From positions 1 through 27,978 of the forward strand of contig JBDOIE010000008.1 of assembly GCA_041082245.1 (NCBI GenBank): 27,978 nucleotides of DNA. Direction: 5' to 3'. This stretch comes from DAOTVY01 sp041082245 (GTDB lineage: Bacteria; Chloroflexota; Chloroflexia; DTKN01). Position numbers and translations under genes: made by a program. Shown here piece by piece: positions 16,308-26,310 of the stretch. The notes beneath the pieces were generated by a model. That model worked only from the letters and a program-made list of their open reading frames with translations. It was not told the DNA's origin and searched no databases. Within the stretch, counting starts at the first letter, position 1. Every line of letters begins with the position of its first letter.

Positions 16308-17444
16308 ATGGCCCGATTCCGTGAGCTGTTCTTCCCTGCCCTGGAGGAGGACGAACACAGGAGACGGTTGAGCCTTTTCCGTACGCTGCTCCTGATCCAG
16401 GTTGTGGCCACCCTCGGCCTCGCCGTCGCCGGCGCGGTGGACGCGCTGAGCGTGCCAGGTCAACTGCCGTGGATCGTAGGGATCGCCCTGCTCGTGACCG
16501 CCATCAGCCTGGGAGGGTACTTCCTCGCCCGCGCAGGGCGTTTGCATGCCGGCACCTGGCTCCTCCTCCTGAGCGTGCTCCTTGCCCTGGGCTACTACAC
16601 CGTCTTCTATGGCTCGCGGGATGCGATCATCCTCTTTTTTGCCTGGCCGATCCTCGTTTCTGCGATCCTGCTCGAGCGACCGTCCCTTGCGGTCACGACT
16701 GTCCTCGTGTGCGTGCTGTACCTGATGCTTTCCCTCTTCGAGCTCTATCAGGTTTGGCCGATGCCGCTCTTTCAGCCCGAGCTGTATGCCGCCTGGCGCG
16801 CCCAGCTACGCCCTTACCTGGCAGACACGGCAAGCGTACTCATCTTCTTCATCGCTCTGGGCTTTGTTACCGGGCTGGCCGCGCGCAGCCTGGGGGAGGC
16901 CCTGGAGCATTCCCGCAAGCAAACCCAGGAACTCGAGCGCTACCGTGCGGAGCTCGAGGCCAAGGTTGAAGAGCGCACCGCGGAACTGAACCGCGCGCTG
17001 GAGAGCCTCCAGGCGAACCTGGAAGTGCTGCGGGAGGTCGGCAGCCCGGTGTTGCCGATCTTCTCGGGGGTGATCCTGGTACCGCTGGTCGGCGCCATCG
17101 ACAGCGCTCGGGCCGAGCGCACGATGGATGTTGTCCTGCACGGGGTGTACGAACATCGCGCACGGGCCGTGCTCCTCGACATCACCGGGGTCCCCACGGT
17201 GGACACCGCGGTCGCCAATGCCCTCGTGCGGATGGCCCAGGGTGTACGATTGCTGGGTGCCGTTCCAGTGCTCGTCGGGGTGCGGGCGGAGGTCGCCCAG
17301 ACGATCGTGGACCTGGGGGTCGACCTGCAGGGTATCGTAACCCAGGCGAACCTGCAAGAGGGGCTGGAGTACGCGTTGCGTACCCAGGGGGTTCGGCTGG
17401 TGGCAGAAAGGGAAGAGGCCTTTAGTCAGGCCCGGATCCGCTAA
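16308..17444 (+). CDS. Membrane-anchored RsbR-like STAS protein
   Basis: ATG 16308 is chosen over ATG 16302 because ACGGAGG (16295-16301) touches the latter and is six bases from the former; this gives 378 residues. Six hydrophobic segments lie between about 25 and 190. A coiled coil (about 195-245, KQTQELERYRAELEAKVEERTAELN) leads to a STAS domain (about 253-360). The two positions phosphorylated in B. subtilis RsbRA (T171, T205) correspond to S266 (GAIDS) and T300 (PTVDT). Classical RsbR proteins are soluble with a globin-like N-terminus; here that module is replaced by a membrane sensor region. It may bring a membrane or envelope signal to the Rsb proteins encoded downstream. Function is inferred. 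Confidence 0.8.
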   Translation: MARFRELFFPALEEDEHRRRLSLFRTLLLIQVVATLGLAVAGAVDALSVPGQLPWIVGIALLVTAISLGGYFLARAGRLHAGTWLLLLSVLLALGYYTVFYGSRDAIILFFAWPILVSAILLERPSLAVTTVLVCVLYLMLSLFELYQVWPMPLFQPELYAAWRAQLRPYLADTASVLIFFIALGFVTGLAARSLGEALEHSRKQTQELERYRAELEAKVEERTAELNRALESLQANLEVLREVGSPVLPIFSGVILVPLVGAIDSARAERTMDVVLHGVYEHRARAVLLDITGVPTVDTAVANALVRMAQGVRLLGAVPVLVGVRAEVAQTIVDLGVDLQGIVTQANLQEGLEYALRTQGVRLVAEREEAFSQARIR

Positions 17445-17464
17445 CGGGCTCTTCGGAGGTGACG

Positions 17465-18340
17465 ATGAGCCAGATGCTGGCTACTTGGCTTGCTTTCCAC
17501 CGCGAAGCGCTGGTCGCCGAACTGGCACAGCAAATCCGCCAGAGCATCGGTGGCACCTATGCCGCGCTTTCTCTGGACCAGCTGAAGGGGCGGTTCGCAA
17601 GTTTGCTGGATGCCCTCCAGCGTGCGGCAACAGGAGAGACACTGGAGCCCTGGGAAAGCTTCATCCGCTCGTTCGCGGCGCAACAGGTGGCGGAATGCAT
17701 CCCGGCAACGGAGGGCCTGGACGCACTTTCCGCTACCCGCCAGTTGCTCTTGGAGCACTTGCGCCGCAGCCTGGAGGATGCGGCGCAGCGGGAAACGGCA
17801 CTGGGCCAGCTGGAAGAGTGGCTGCACCGGGCCCACACGTGGTTTTTCGAAGTCTACCTCCAGGACTATGAAAACCGGCTCGCGCAGCAACAGCGCGCGC
17901 TGGCGGAGCTGTCCACCCCGGTGATCCAGATCCACGAAAACATCCTGGTCGTGCCGCTGGTGGGCGCGATCGACACCGAGCGTGCCCGCCGCATCATGGA
18001 GGAGCTCCTGCTGGGGATCACCCGCTACCAGGCCGAGATGGTGATCATCGACATCACAGGTGTGCCCGTGGTGGACACGGCGGTGGCGAACCACCTTTTG
18101 CAGACGGTCAAGGCAGCGCGCCTGCTCGGCACCCGTTCCATCCTGGTGGGGATCAGCAGCGAGGTCGCACAGGCGCTCGTGCACCTGCAGATCGACCTTT
18201 CCGGCGTGATCACGCGCTCGAACCTGCAGGCAGGCATCGAGTACGCCCTGGAGCAGATGGGGCTGGAGATCGCCCCGATCCGCCGGGAAGAGGTATCAGA
18301 AGAAGAAACGGCGGCCGGGCGGCCGCTCCAGCGAATCTAG
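17465..18340 (+). CDS. rsbR: RsbR-type stressosome protein
   Basis: ATG 17465 is preferred because GGAGG (17455-17459) is five bases upstream, while the in-frame GTG 17459 overlaps it; 291 residues. The N-terminal all-helical region (about 5-145) matches the globin-like RsbR_N sensor in length and position, and a STAS domain follows (about 150-270). The two regulatory threonines fall at T171 (GAIDTERARRIME) and T205 (VPVVDTAVAN), the same numbers as in B. subtilis RsbRA by my counting. RsbR and RsbS build the stressosome core that sequesters RsbT until phosphorylated. An acidic tail follows the STAS domain. Confidence 0.9.
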   Translation: MSQMLATWLAFHREALVAELAQQIRQSIGGTYAALSLDQLKGRFASLLDALQRAATGETLEPWESFIRSFAAQQVAECIPATEGLDALSATRQLLLEHLRRSLEDAAQRETALGQLEEWLHRAHTWFFEVYLQDYENRLAQQQRALAELSTPVIQIHENILVVPLVGAIDTERARRIMEELLLGITRYQAEMVIIDITGVPVVDTAVANHLLQTVKAARLLGTRSILVGISSEVAQALVHLQIDLSGVITRSNLQAGIEYALEQMGLEIAPIRREEVSEEETAAGRPLQRI

Positions 18341-18352
18341 GAGGGAAACCGG

Positions 18353-18751
18353 ATGGCAACCGAGATCATCCGCATCCCGATCCTGCAGATCGAGGATTTC
18401 CTGGTCGCCTCCATCCAGGTGGCCCTGCACGACCGGAGCGCGGTGCAGTTCCGGGACGACCTGCTGCAGCGTATCTACGAAACGAAAGCGAAAGGGCTCA
18501 TCATCGACCTCACGGCGGTCGACATCGTGGACTCGTTCATCGGGCGGCTGATCGGCGATGTGGCCGAGATGGCCGCCCTGATGGGGTCGCGCGTGGTGGT
18601 CACCGGCTTACAGCCCGCGGTCGCGATCACGCTCACCGAGCTGGGGTTGGAACTCCCGGGAGTGATCACCGCGCTCAACCTGGAGAAGGGGATCGCCACG
18701 CTGCGCCGCCTGGTGCGCGAGGACGAGGAAAACGAGGGAGCGGCAGGATGA
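18353..18751 (+). CDS. rsbS: RsbS stressosome scaffold (STAS antagonist)
   Basis: 132 residues; AGGAGGG (18339-18345) overlaps the rsbR stop and precedes ATG 18353. It is a single STAS domain with the RsbS-typical VDIVDSFIGRLIGDV, whose S61 corresponds to S59, the residue phosphorylated by RsbT in B. subtilis, and VVVTGLQPAVAITLTELG. RsbS binds RsbT in the unstressed stressosome. The last four bases overlap rsbT as ATGA, so translation is coupled and the two partners are probably made in fixed ratio. Confidence 0.93.
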   Translation: MATEIIRIPILQIEDFLVASIQVALHDRSAVQFRDDLLQRIYETKAKGLIIDLTAVDIVDSFIGRLIGDVAEMAALMGSRVVVTGLQPAVAITLTELGLELPGVITALNLEKGIATLRRLVREDEENEGAAG

Positions 18752-19149
18752 GAGAAGGGCGCACGATCTTTATCCATAGCGATCTGGATATCGTCAGCGC
18801 CCGTGTGGAAGGACGAGACCTGGCCAAAGCGCTGGGTTTCGGTACGATCGACCAGGCCCGTATCGCCACCGCCATCTCGGAACTGGCCCGTAACATCGTC
18901 CTGTACGCCGGGGAGGGCACGGTCACCATCCGGGCGATCGAACAGGGGGGTCGGAGGGGGATAGAGGTGATCTGCGAGGACCACGGCCCGGGGATCGAGG
19001 ACGTGAACCTGGTCATGCGGGATGGCTACAGCACCTCCCGGGGACTTGGAATGGGGCTCCCCGGCGCCAAGCGGCTCATGGATGACTTTGAGATCACGTC
19101 CAAGGTGGGCGAGGGGACCCGCGTCGTGATGCGGAAATGGCTGCGATGA
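18748..19149 (+). CDS. rsbT: RsbT serine/threonine kinase
   Basis: 133 residues. GHKL motifs: N-box ARIATAISELARNIV (E45, N49), G1 EDHGPGIED (D78) and G2 RGLGMGLPGAKRLMD (99 onward). RsbT phosphorylates RsbR and RsbS on stress and, once released, activates a downstream target: RsbU in Bacillus, other output enzymes elsewhere. No RsbU, sigma factor, anti-sigma factor or diguanylate cyclase gene lies within the window, so the target is unknown. Both ends overlap neighbours through ATGA (18748 with rsbS, 19146 with the phosphatase gene). Confidence 0.92.
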   Translation: MREGRTIFIHSDLDIVSARVEGRDLAKALGFGTIDQARIATAISELARNIVLYAGEGTVTIRAIEQGGRRGIEVICEDHGPGIEDVNLVMRDGYSTSRGLGMGLPGAKRLMDDFEITSKVGEGTRVVMRKWLR

Positions 19150-19712
19150 AGTACGGCGTCGTCCTGCGTCCCAAGCCGACGAGGACGGTTACCGGAGATG
19201 CCTATACCATCCGGGAGGAAGAGGGAAGTGTGCTCCTCGGGCTTGCCGATGGCCTGGGAAGCGGGGATGAAGCCGCGCGGGCCTCGCGCCTGGCGGTTGC
19301 GTGCATCGAGGAGCATGCGTTCCTTCCGCTGATCGACATCCTCCAGCGCTGCCACTTTGCGCTGCGCAACACCCGTGGCGTGGTGCTGGGGCTGCTGCGC
19401 ATCGACTTCGGAGCGGGGCAGGTGCGCTTCGCCGGGGTGGGAAACATCGGTATCTACGCCCTCACCCGGGAACCGTTCCATCCGATTTCGTACAACGGCA
19501 TCGTAGGGTACCGCCTCCCCCGTGTGCACGAGTTCGTCGCGCCGTACTATCCCGGCGACCTTTTTGTCCTCTACAGCGACGGGATCAACGGAGCGTTCCA
19601 CGGCAACGAGAACCTGCTGCGCACGGGGCAGGACCCCCAGGAGATCGCAGAGACGATCGCCCGGATCTACGGGCGTCCGGACGACGACGTGAGCGTGCTG
19701 GTGGCACGATGA
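19146..19712 (+). CDS. rsbX: RsbX-like PP2C/SpoIIE-type phosphatase
   Basis: ATG 19146 is chosen because it overlaps the rsbT stop as ATGA; ATG 19137 would add only three residues. 188 residues. PP2C-type metal-binding acidic residues are seen in TGDAYTIREEEGSVLLGLADGLGSG (D18, D35); YSDGINGAF and a C-terminal DDDVSVLVAR follow. RsbX removes phosphate from RsbR and RsbS and so resets the stressosome. Length and position after rsbT agree with RsbX. Its stop overlaps the next ATG (19709), which puts a glycosyltransferase in the same translational chain. Confidence 0.88.
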   Translation: MKYGVVLRPKPTRTVTGDAYTIREEEGSVLLGLADGLGSGDEAARASRLAVACIEEHAFLPLIDILQRCHFALRNTRGVVLGLLRIDFGAGQVRFAGVGNIGIYALTREPFHPISYNGIVGYRLPRVHEFVAPYYPGDLFVLYSDGINGAFHGNENLLRTGQDPQEIAETIARIYGRPDDDVSVLVAR

Positions 19713-20740
19713 TCCTTTACATCTCTCCCGAGGCCCGAGGCGGCGTGGATGTGTGGATGGCCAACATCCAGCGGGCGATGGAGCAGGCCGGCATCCCCGG
19801 GCGGCTTTGCCTGCTTCCCCACGTTTACAACTTTGTGCCGTTCCTTATCCCTGCCGCACTGCCGCGCGGGTGGGCCGGCGCGGCGGCGCTGGTGCATACC
19901 GGATCGCGGGCTGGCTTTGCCCTGCGGGCAGCCGGCCGGCCCCTCGTGGTCACCGTGCACCATCTCGTGGCTGACCCCGTCTACCGGCCCTACACGCGGC
20001 CGGCCCAGCGCCTCTTCCACCGCCTCGAGCGGATCTACGACGGCCTCTCGATCGCCCGCGCGGATGCCGTAGCCTGCGTGAGCGGCTACACCCAGAAACG
20101 GGTGGTGGAGCTGTACGGCCGCAAGGATGCCCAGGTCGTCTACAACGGCATCGATACCGCGCGCTTCCGCCCCCTCCCGGGGATGCGGCCCACCCAGGGT
20201 CCGTTTCGCCTCCTCTTCGTGGGCAACCGCACCCGGCGAAAGGGCGCGGACCTGCTGGACCGTCTCATGGCAGAGCTGGGGCCCGATTTCGCCCTGTGGT
20301 ACACGGGAGGCCAGCGGCGCGACGAGGTGCCCATCCGTTCCCCCCAGGCGGTCGCGCTGGGCCCGCTCTCCGTGCGGGAGCTTGTCGAGGCTTACAACGC
20401 CTGCCATGCGCTGATCTTCCCCTCGCGGCTAGAAGGTTTCGGCCTGGCGGTAGCGGAGGCGATGGCCTGTGGCCTTCCGATCGTCGCCGCGCGCTCCTCT
20501 TCGCTTCCGGAACTGGTGGTCGACGGGCAGGGGGGCTTCCTGTGCCCGGTGGACGACGTGGGGGCGATGGCCGAGGCGGTGCGCCGCCTGGCCGCCGACC
20601 CGGCCCTCTGCCGCGACATGGGCGCCTTCAACCGTGCCCGTGCCGAGGCACTCTTTTCCTTCCCGGCGATGGCATCCGGGTACCGGGCGCTGTACGAGCG
20701 CCTGGGCCTGGATTTTGGAGGAGACGATGGAACCCAGTGA
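19709..20740 (+). CDS. GT4-family glycosyltransferase coupled to the Rsb genes
   Basis: 343 residues from ATG 19709 (ATGA overlap with the phosphatase gene). The N-terminal lobe has SPEARGGVDVWMANI and VTVHHLVADPVYRP. The donor lobe has VYNGIDTARFRPLPG, LLFVGNRTRRKGADLL, the E-x7-E motif in RLEGFGLAVAEAMACG, and LPIVAARSSSLPELV. It probably adds a sugar to a lipid or surface polymer. Translational coupling to a stressosome module is not what I would expect for a housekeeping glycosyltransferase and raises the possibility that it is part of the stress output. It overlaps the following small gene by 14 bases. Confidence 0.85.
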   Translation: MILYISPEARGGVDVWMANIQRAMEQAGIPGRLCLLPHVYNFVPFLIPAALPRGWAGAAALVHTGSRAGFALRAAGRPLVVTVHHLVADPVYRPYTRPAQRLFHRLERIYDGLSIARADAVACVSGYTQKRVVELYGRKDAQVVYNGIDTARFRPLPGMRPTQGPFRLLFVGNRTRRKGADLLDRLMAELGPDFALWYTGGQRRDEVPIRSPQAVALGPLSVRELVEAYNACHALIFPSRLEGFGLAVAEAMACGLPIVAARSSSLPELVVDGQGGFLCPVDDVGAMAEAVRRLAADPALCRDMGAFNRARAEALFSFPAMASGYRALYERLGLDFGGDDGTQ

Positions 20741-20951
20741 AGCCGTACCGGTGAACAGCATCGGGGAGGAGTACCGGCTCGTCTCCCGCACGCGCTGCTC
20801 GTGCGGGGGAGCCCTGCGTGTGGAGCGCCAGGCGCTGCTCTTTCGGGAAGGGCAGCCCTACGACCTGTTGGAGGCCGTGTGCCAGCAGTGCGGGCAGCGG
20901 CACGATTTCCTGTTCGACATCGGCAGTTTCTTCGGCAAGTACCCCGTCTGA
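20727..20951 (+). CDS. 74-residue zinc-ribbon-like protein
   Basis: ATG 20727 has GGAGGAG at 20717-20723 and lies inside the end of the GT4 gene. The protein has four cysteines arranged as C24-x-C26 ... C52-x-x-C55, expected to hold one zinc ion, with a hydrophobic C-terminus (HDFLFDIGSFFGKYPV). No family is recognised. Position within the same run as rsbT, rsbX and the glycosyltransferase suggests a small accessory or regulatory protein. The good ribosome binding site and cysteine pattern support that it is expressed. Confidence 0.7.
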   Translation: MEPSEAVPVNSIGEEYRLVSRTRCSCGGALRVERQALLFREGQPYDLLEAVCQQCGQRHDFLFDIGSFFGKYPV

Positions 20952-20969
20952 GGCCGCAGGAGAAAAGCG

Positions 20970-21896
20970 ATGCCGATCCATGAGGCCGAGGTGATCTGGT
21001 TCAACGGGGAGTTCGTTCCCTGGAAAGAGGCGCGCATCCACGTGCTCTCGCACGTGGTGAGCTACGGCTCGAGCGTTTTCGAGGGGATCCGGGCCTATGC
21101 AACGCCGCGAGGGCCGGCCGTCTTCCGGCTGGATGCCCACGTGCGCCGCCTCTTCGACTCGGCGCGCATCTATGCGATGGAGATCCCCTACACACGGGAA
21201 GAGATCTCCCGCGCGATCCTGGAGACCGTGCGGGTGAACCGGCTGCCCTCGGCATACATCCGGCCGATCGTCTTCCGGGGGTATGCGGAGATCGGAGTGA
21301 ACCCGCTCGGCTGCCCGGTGGAGGTAGCGATCGCGGCTTTCGCTTGGGAACACTACCTGGGCCCTGAGGCACGGGAGCAGGGCGTGGACGTCTGCGTCTC
21401 CACCTGGGCACGGATGGCCCCCAACACCCTTCCGGCGATCGCGAAAGCGGCCGCGAATTACATGAACGCCCAGTTGATCAAGATGGAGGCGATCCGCCGC
21501 GGATGTGTCGAGGGGATCGCGCTGGACCCCTCCGGATACCTGAGCGAGGGGAGCAGCGAGAACCTGTTCCTGGTGCGCGACGGGGTGCTCTACACGCCGC
21601 CGCTGAGTGCCTCCATCCTGCCGGGAGTCACGCGGGACGCGGTGATGGTACTCGCACGCGAAATGGGCCTGCCGGTGGTCGAGCAGCCGCTTCCTCGAGA
21701 ACTCCTCTACATCGCGGACGAAGTGTTCCTTACGGGCACCGCAGCCGAGATCACCCCGGTGCGCGCGATCGACGGGATACCTGTCGGCGACGGCCGGCGC
21801 GGCCCGGTCACCGCGCGCCTGCAAGAGGCGTTCTTCGCGCTGGTCGAGGGAAGGGCAGAGGATCGCTACGGCTGGTTGTTCTACGTGACCCCGTAA
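20970..21896 (+). CDS. ilvE: Branched-chain amino acid aminotransferase
   Basis: 308 residues, the usual IlvE length; AGGAGA lies just before ATG 20970. Fold-type IV PLP enzyme: WFNGEFVPWKEARIHVLSH at the N-terminus, YGSSVFEGIRAY (32-43), the PLP lysine K159 in AIAKAAANYMNAQ, LSEGSSENLFLV, and LTGTAAEITPV near the C-terminus. It interconverts valine, leucine and isoleucine with their 2-oxoacids using 2-oxoglutarate. Substrate class is well supported by these motifs. Together with the IOR upstream and the isobutyryl-CoA-mutase-like enzyme downstream it could serve valine breakdown or synthesis (inference). Confidence 0.93.
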   Translation: MPIHEAEVIWFNGEFVPWKEARIHVLSHVVSYGSSVFEGIRAYATPRGPAVFRLDAHVRRLFDSARIYAMEIPYTREEISRAILETVRVNRLPSAYIRPIVFRGYAEIGVNPLGCPVEVAIAAFAWEHYLGPEAREQGVDVCVSTWARMAPNTLPAIAKAAANYMNAQLIKMEAIRRGCVEGIALDPSGYLSEGSSENLFLVRDGVLYTPPLSASILPGVTRDAVMVLAREMGLPVVEQPLPRELLYIADEVFLTGTAAEITPVRAIDGIPVGDGRRGPVTARLQEAFFALVEGRAEDRYGWLFYVTP

Positions 21897-21906
21897 GGAG
21901 GCCCCG

Positions 21907-22602
21907 ATGGCCGGAAGGATCCGCCCTCTGCACTCCTGGGAGGTTACGCCGGAGCAGGCGGTGGCGTTGCAGCAGGAGCTGCGGCATCGTGTGCGCCTGG
22001 AGGCAGATCTCGGGCCTGTGCAGCGGGTTGCCGGCGTGGACGTGGCCTTCTTCGGGGACACCGCGCGCGCAGCGGTGGTGGTGCTTTCGTTTCCCGAGCT
22101 TCAGGTGGTCGAGCGGGCCTGGGCCGAACGCCCGGTGACCTTTCCCTACATCCCGGGCCTTCTCTCGTTCCGCGAGGGGCCGGCGGTGCTGGCGGCCTTC
22201 GAGCGGCTCACCTTGTGGCCGGACCTCGTGCTCTTCGACGGGCAGGGGCTTGCCCACCCGCGGAGGTTCGGCCTGGCCTGCCATATGGGGCTTTTCCTGG
22301 ACCTTCCGAGCATCGGATGTGCCAAGTCCCGCCTGTGCGGGACGCACCGCGAACCCGGGCCGGAGAAGGGGGATTGGGTTCCTCTGGAGGACGCCGGCGA
22401 GGTGATCGGCGCGGTCGTGCGTACTTGCCCGGGCAAGCCGCCGCTCTTTGTTTCGCCCGGACACCGGGTCGACCTGCCCACCGCGATCGCCTACGTGCTG
22501 GCCTGCTGCGCGGGCGAGCGGCTTCCCGAGACGACGCGCTGGGCGCATGCGCTCTGCAGCGGCCGCGAACCGCCGTCCGGCCGGCAGCTCACGCTGCTGT
22601 AG
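21907..22602 (+). CDS. nfi: Endonuclease V (deoxyinosine repair)
   Basis: 231 residues; AGGAGG overlaps the ilvE stop and precedes ATG 21907. Endonuclease V cuts DNA one bond 3' of deaminated bases such as deoxyinosine. The catalytic residues are present: D45 (VAGVDVAF), E90 (LLSFREGP), D111 (LFDGQGLAHPRRFG) and H214 (RWAHALC). The wedge motif PYIP is at 80-83 and the IGCAKSRL and SPGHRVDL segments are intact. By comparison with the Thermotoga enzyme (D43, E89, D110, H214) it looks active. Its presence at the end of this operon is probably incidental. Confidence 0.93.
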   Translation: MAGRIRPLHSWEVTPEQAVALQQELRHRVRLEADLGPVQRVAGVDVAFFGDTARAAVVVLSFPELQVVERAWAERPVTFPYIPGLLSFREGPAVLAAFERLTLWPDLVLFDGQGLAHPRRFGLACHMGLFLDLPSIGCAKSRLCGTHREPGPEKGDWVPLEDAGEVIGAVVRTCPGKPPLFVSPGHRVDLPTAIAYVLACCAGERLPETTRWAHALCSGREPPSGRQLTLL

Positions 22603-22985
22603 CGACACCCTGCCCGCGGCTCGCGCGGCGCTCGAGTTCGTCTGGAGCAAGGCCGAGGAGATGATGGCCTCGCGCCCGGGGGAATAGCGGTTACTCCGAC
22701 GCGTTCAGGGAGTACCCAGCGCCTGAAGCCGTCGTGATAGCTCGTCCACTACGGCCAGACCGGCTTGCCCCATCGCCTCGGCAGCTCCTGCGCCGGAAGC
22801 GCGAGCTCGACCGACCGCACGAACCAACCGTCCGGATTGAGGTGGTGCGCACCCGGGCTGGGGATCTCGAGCACCCTTCTTCTTCGCTCCACCAGGCCTT
22901 TCGTACGGCTTCTTTCCGACCGGCGGCAGAGAGCTTCAACGGGCTCCTTAACTGCACCCGTAAGCGGCCGTCCTCCTGTAGGACA
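22603..22985. other. Intergenic region without a convincing gene
   Basis: About 380 bases between endonuclease V and the mutase promoter. On the - strand, three different frames carry short gene-like pieces (for example a piece ending VDELSRRLQALGTP and one with NPDGWFVRSVELALP), but none has a clear start with a ribosome binding site and stops interrupt each. On the + strand 22603-22687 continues as LEFVWSKAEEMMASRPGE in a frame without its own start. This may be a decayed gene or plain GC-rich spacer. Confidence 0.3.
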
Positions 22986-22990
22986 TTGAC

Positions 22991-23020
22991 TTGCGCTTCC
23001 CCTGTGCCATCGTGTAGAAT
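22991..23020 (+). promoter_or_regulatory. Probable promoter of the acyl-CoA mutase gene
   Basis: -10-like TAGAAT (23015-23020) is preceded by -35-like TTGCGC (22991-22996) at 18 bases; a better hexamer TTGACT (22986-22991) sits 23 bases away, too far for a standard spacer. Transcription would begin near 23027, about 40 bases before the start codon. Confidence 0.5.
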
Positions 23021-23066
23021 GGCTTTAGCATGCACCACAACCGAAGGCCGGGAGCAGGAGGGCCGT

Positions 23067-24743
<1,677 letters not shown>

Positions 24744-24749
24744 GCCGGG

Positions 24750-26126
24750 CTAGTTGCAGGCATGCTGCTGGTTTCCCTTCCGCCGTGACGGGACCGGCAC
24801 CCCCAGGATCGGCTCGGGCAAACGCCGGGAGTTGTGGTTTTCCTTTCGCTCGGAAAGGAGTACCTCCTCCAGCAGCGGCCGTGCCGCAAGAACCGCCTCG
24901 ACCACGCGTGGGTCGAACTGTGTCCCGGCACAGGCGCGGATTTCCTCGAACGCCTCCACCAGGCTCCGCGGGCCACGGTAAGGGCGCTCCGAAGTCATCG
25001 CATCCAGCGCATCGGCCACGGCCAGGATCCGTGCCGCAAGGGGGATCTCTTCCCCAGCCTTCCCATCCGGATACCCCGTACCGTCATAGTGCTCGTGATG
25101 GCAGGACATAATCTCCTGGGCTTCCTGCAGGATAGGCAAGCCCCCGACCAGGCTCGCCCCGGTAGACGGGTGCAAGCGCATCTGCTCCCACTCCTGGGCG
25201 TCGAGCTGGCCGGCCTTCTGCAGGAGGGACTCCGGAATGGCCAGTTTCCCCAGATCGTGGATCGTCGCCGCAACCCACAGCGTCTCCTGCTGGGGAAGCG
25301 GGAGCTGCATCTGCCGGGCGATGATCAGTGCATACTGCGCGACCCGCCGGGAATGCTTGGCCGTGTACGGGTCGCGCGCGTCCACCAGGTTGGCCAGCAG
25401 CTGAAGCGTGTTTCGCGAGGCCTCGGTCAGCCGTGCCGCGTTCGCATAGGAGAGGTAGATAGCCACCAGCGGAAGAAGCACGAGCAACACCGCCCAGGGA
25501 CGATCCTGGTAAAGGATGACCACGATCCCGCTCAGTGGCACATGGGAGACAAACTGGATCAGCGAACCGTGGTAGTTGAGGAGCATGACCTCCCAGGGGC
25601 GGATACGCTCGCTCAGTCCGATGACCCCCGCCACGAGCACCGCGTTCAGCGCAACAAACACCGCCCCGCCCAGCAGAAATGCGAGGACGTTCCCCCAGGA
25701 AGCAACCGGGTTCACGTCACCCCGGTGGATGAGAAGGTATACTTCGGCCCCGATGTCCAGCGCCAGCGTCTGGGCCGCGACGTTAAAGACGATCTGGTAC
25801 CATTTCCAGAGCCGGTATCGGTACTGGCTGTAGAGGTAACCGCCGAGTAACCCGACCAGGAAGAGGATGCACCCGAACGTGGTATCGAAGAGGCACATCG
25901 CGGAAAGGCCGAAAACCGTGCCCAGGGAAACGTGCGCGCTACGGGGCAACGGAATCGGCCGCGCCGAAGCTACGGCGACCAGAAGAACACCGCACAACCA
26001 GGGGATATAGCGCGCCGGTGTATCCAAACGCAGCGGCTGACGGCTCCATTGCCAGGCCAGCAGGGCAAGCGCTAATGCCACGGTAACCGCGATGTAGAGA
26101 CGAACCGCCGGTCGCAGGCTTTTCAT
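24750..26126 (-). CDS. Membrane HD-GYP protein, probable c-di-GMP phosphodiesterase
   Basis: 458 residues from ATG 26126; CCTCC on the + strand (26132-26136) gives GGAGG at five bases. Residues 1-230 are a multi-spanning membrane sensor region. The HD-GYP domain (about 240-425) has H258 (KHSRRVAQYA), H290-D291 (TIHDLGKLAIP), H319, H343-H344 in CHHEHYDGTGYPDG (GYP 351-353) and D372 in VADALDAMTSERPYR. All metal ligands and the GYP motif appear intact, so hydrolysis of c-di-GMP is expected. It is the last gene of the - strand unit that begins with a riboswitch-like leader and three small peptide genes; 184 bases separate it from the nearest peptide gene. It converges on the mutase gene with six bases between stops. 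Confidence 0.9.
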   Translation of the reverse strand: MKSLRPAVRLYIAVTVALALALLAWQWSRQPLRLDTPARYIPWLCGVLLVAVASARPIPLPRSAHVSLGTVFGLSAMCLFDTTFGCILFLVGLLGGYLYSQYRYRLWKWYQIVFNVAAQTLALDIGAEVYLLIHRGDVNPVASWGNVLAFLLGGAVFVALNAVLVAGVIGLSERIRPWEVMLLNYHGSLIQFVSHVPLSGIVVILYQDRPWAVLLVLLPLVAIYLSYANAARLTEASRNTLQLLANLVDARDPYTAKHSRRVAQYALIIARQMQLPLPQQETLWVAATIHDLGKLAIPESLLQKAGQLDAQEWEQMRLHPSTGASLVGGLPILQEAQEIMSCHHEHYDGTGYPDGKAGEEIPLAARILAVADALDAMTSERPYRGPRSLVEAFEEIRACAGTQFDPRVVEAVLAARPLLEEVLLSERKENHNSRRLPEPILGVPVPSRRKGNQQHACN

Positions 26127-26136
26127 GCAGGCCTCC

Positions 26137-26310
26137 AGACGTAAGGTGCGATGTCATCCGGCCCTTCCGTGTTGGCTACAACGCCTCCCGCAGCCGGCGC
26201 TGATTCGGCCGCAGGCGTAACCGGTACCGCACCGGTAGCTCTTCCCCTGGCCCGATCGCTATCTGAAGACTGTGGCTACTGGCCTGCCCCGGCTAGCCGC
26301 TTTGTGCCGC
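26137..26310 (-). other. Spacer between the peptide array and the HD-GYP gene
   Basis: No gene is recognised. On the - strand one frame reads GEELPVRYRLRLRPNQRRLREAL before a stop but has no credible start. There is no T-rich hairpin here, so read-through from the peptide genes into the HD-GYP gene is plausible. Confidence 0.4.
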
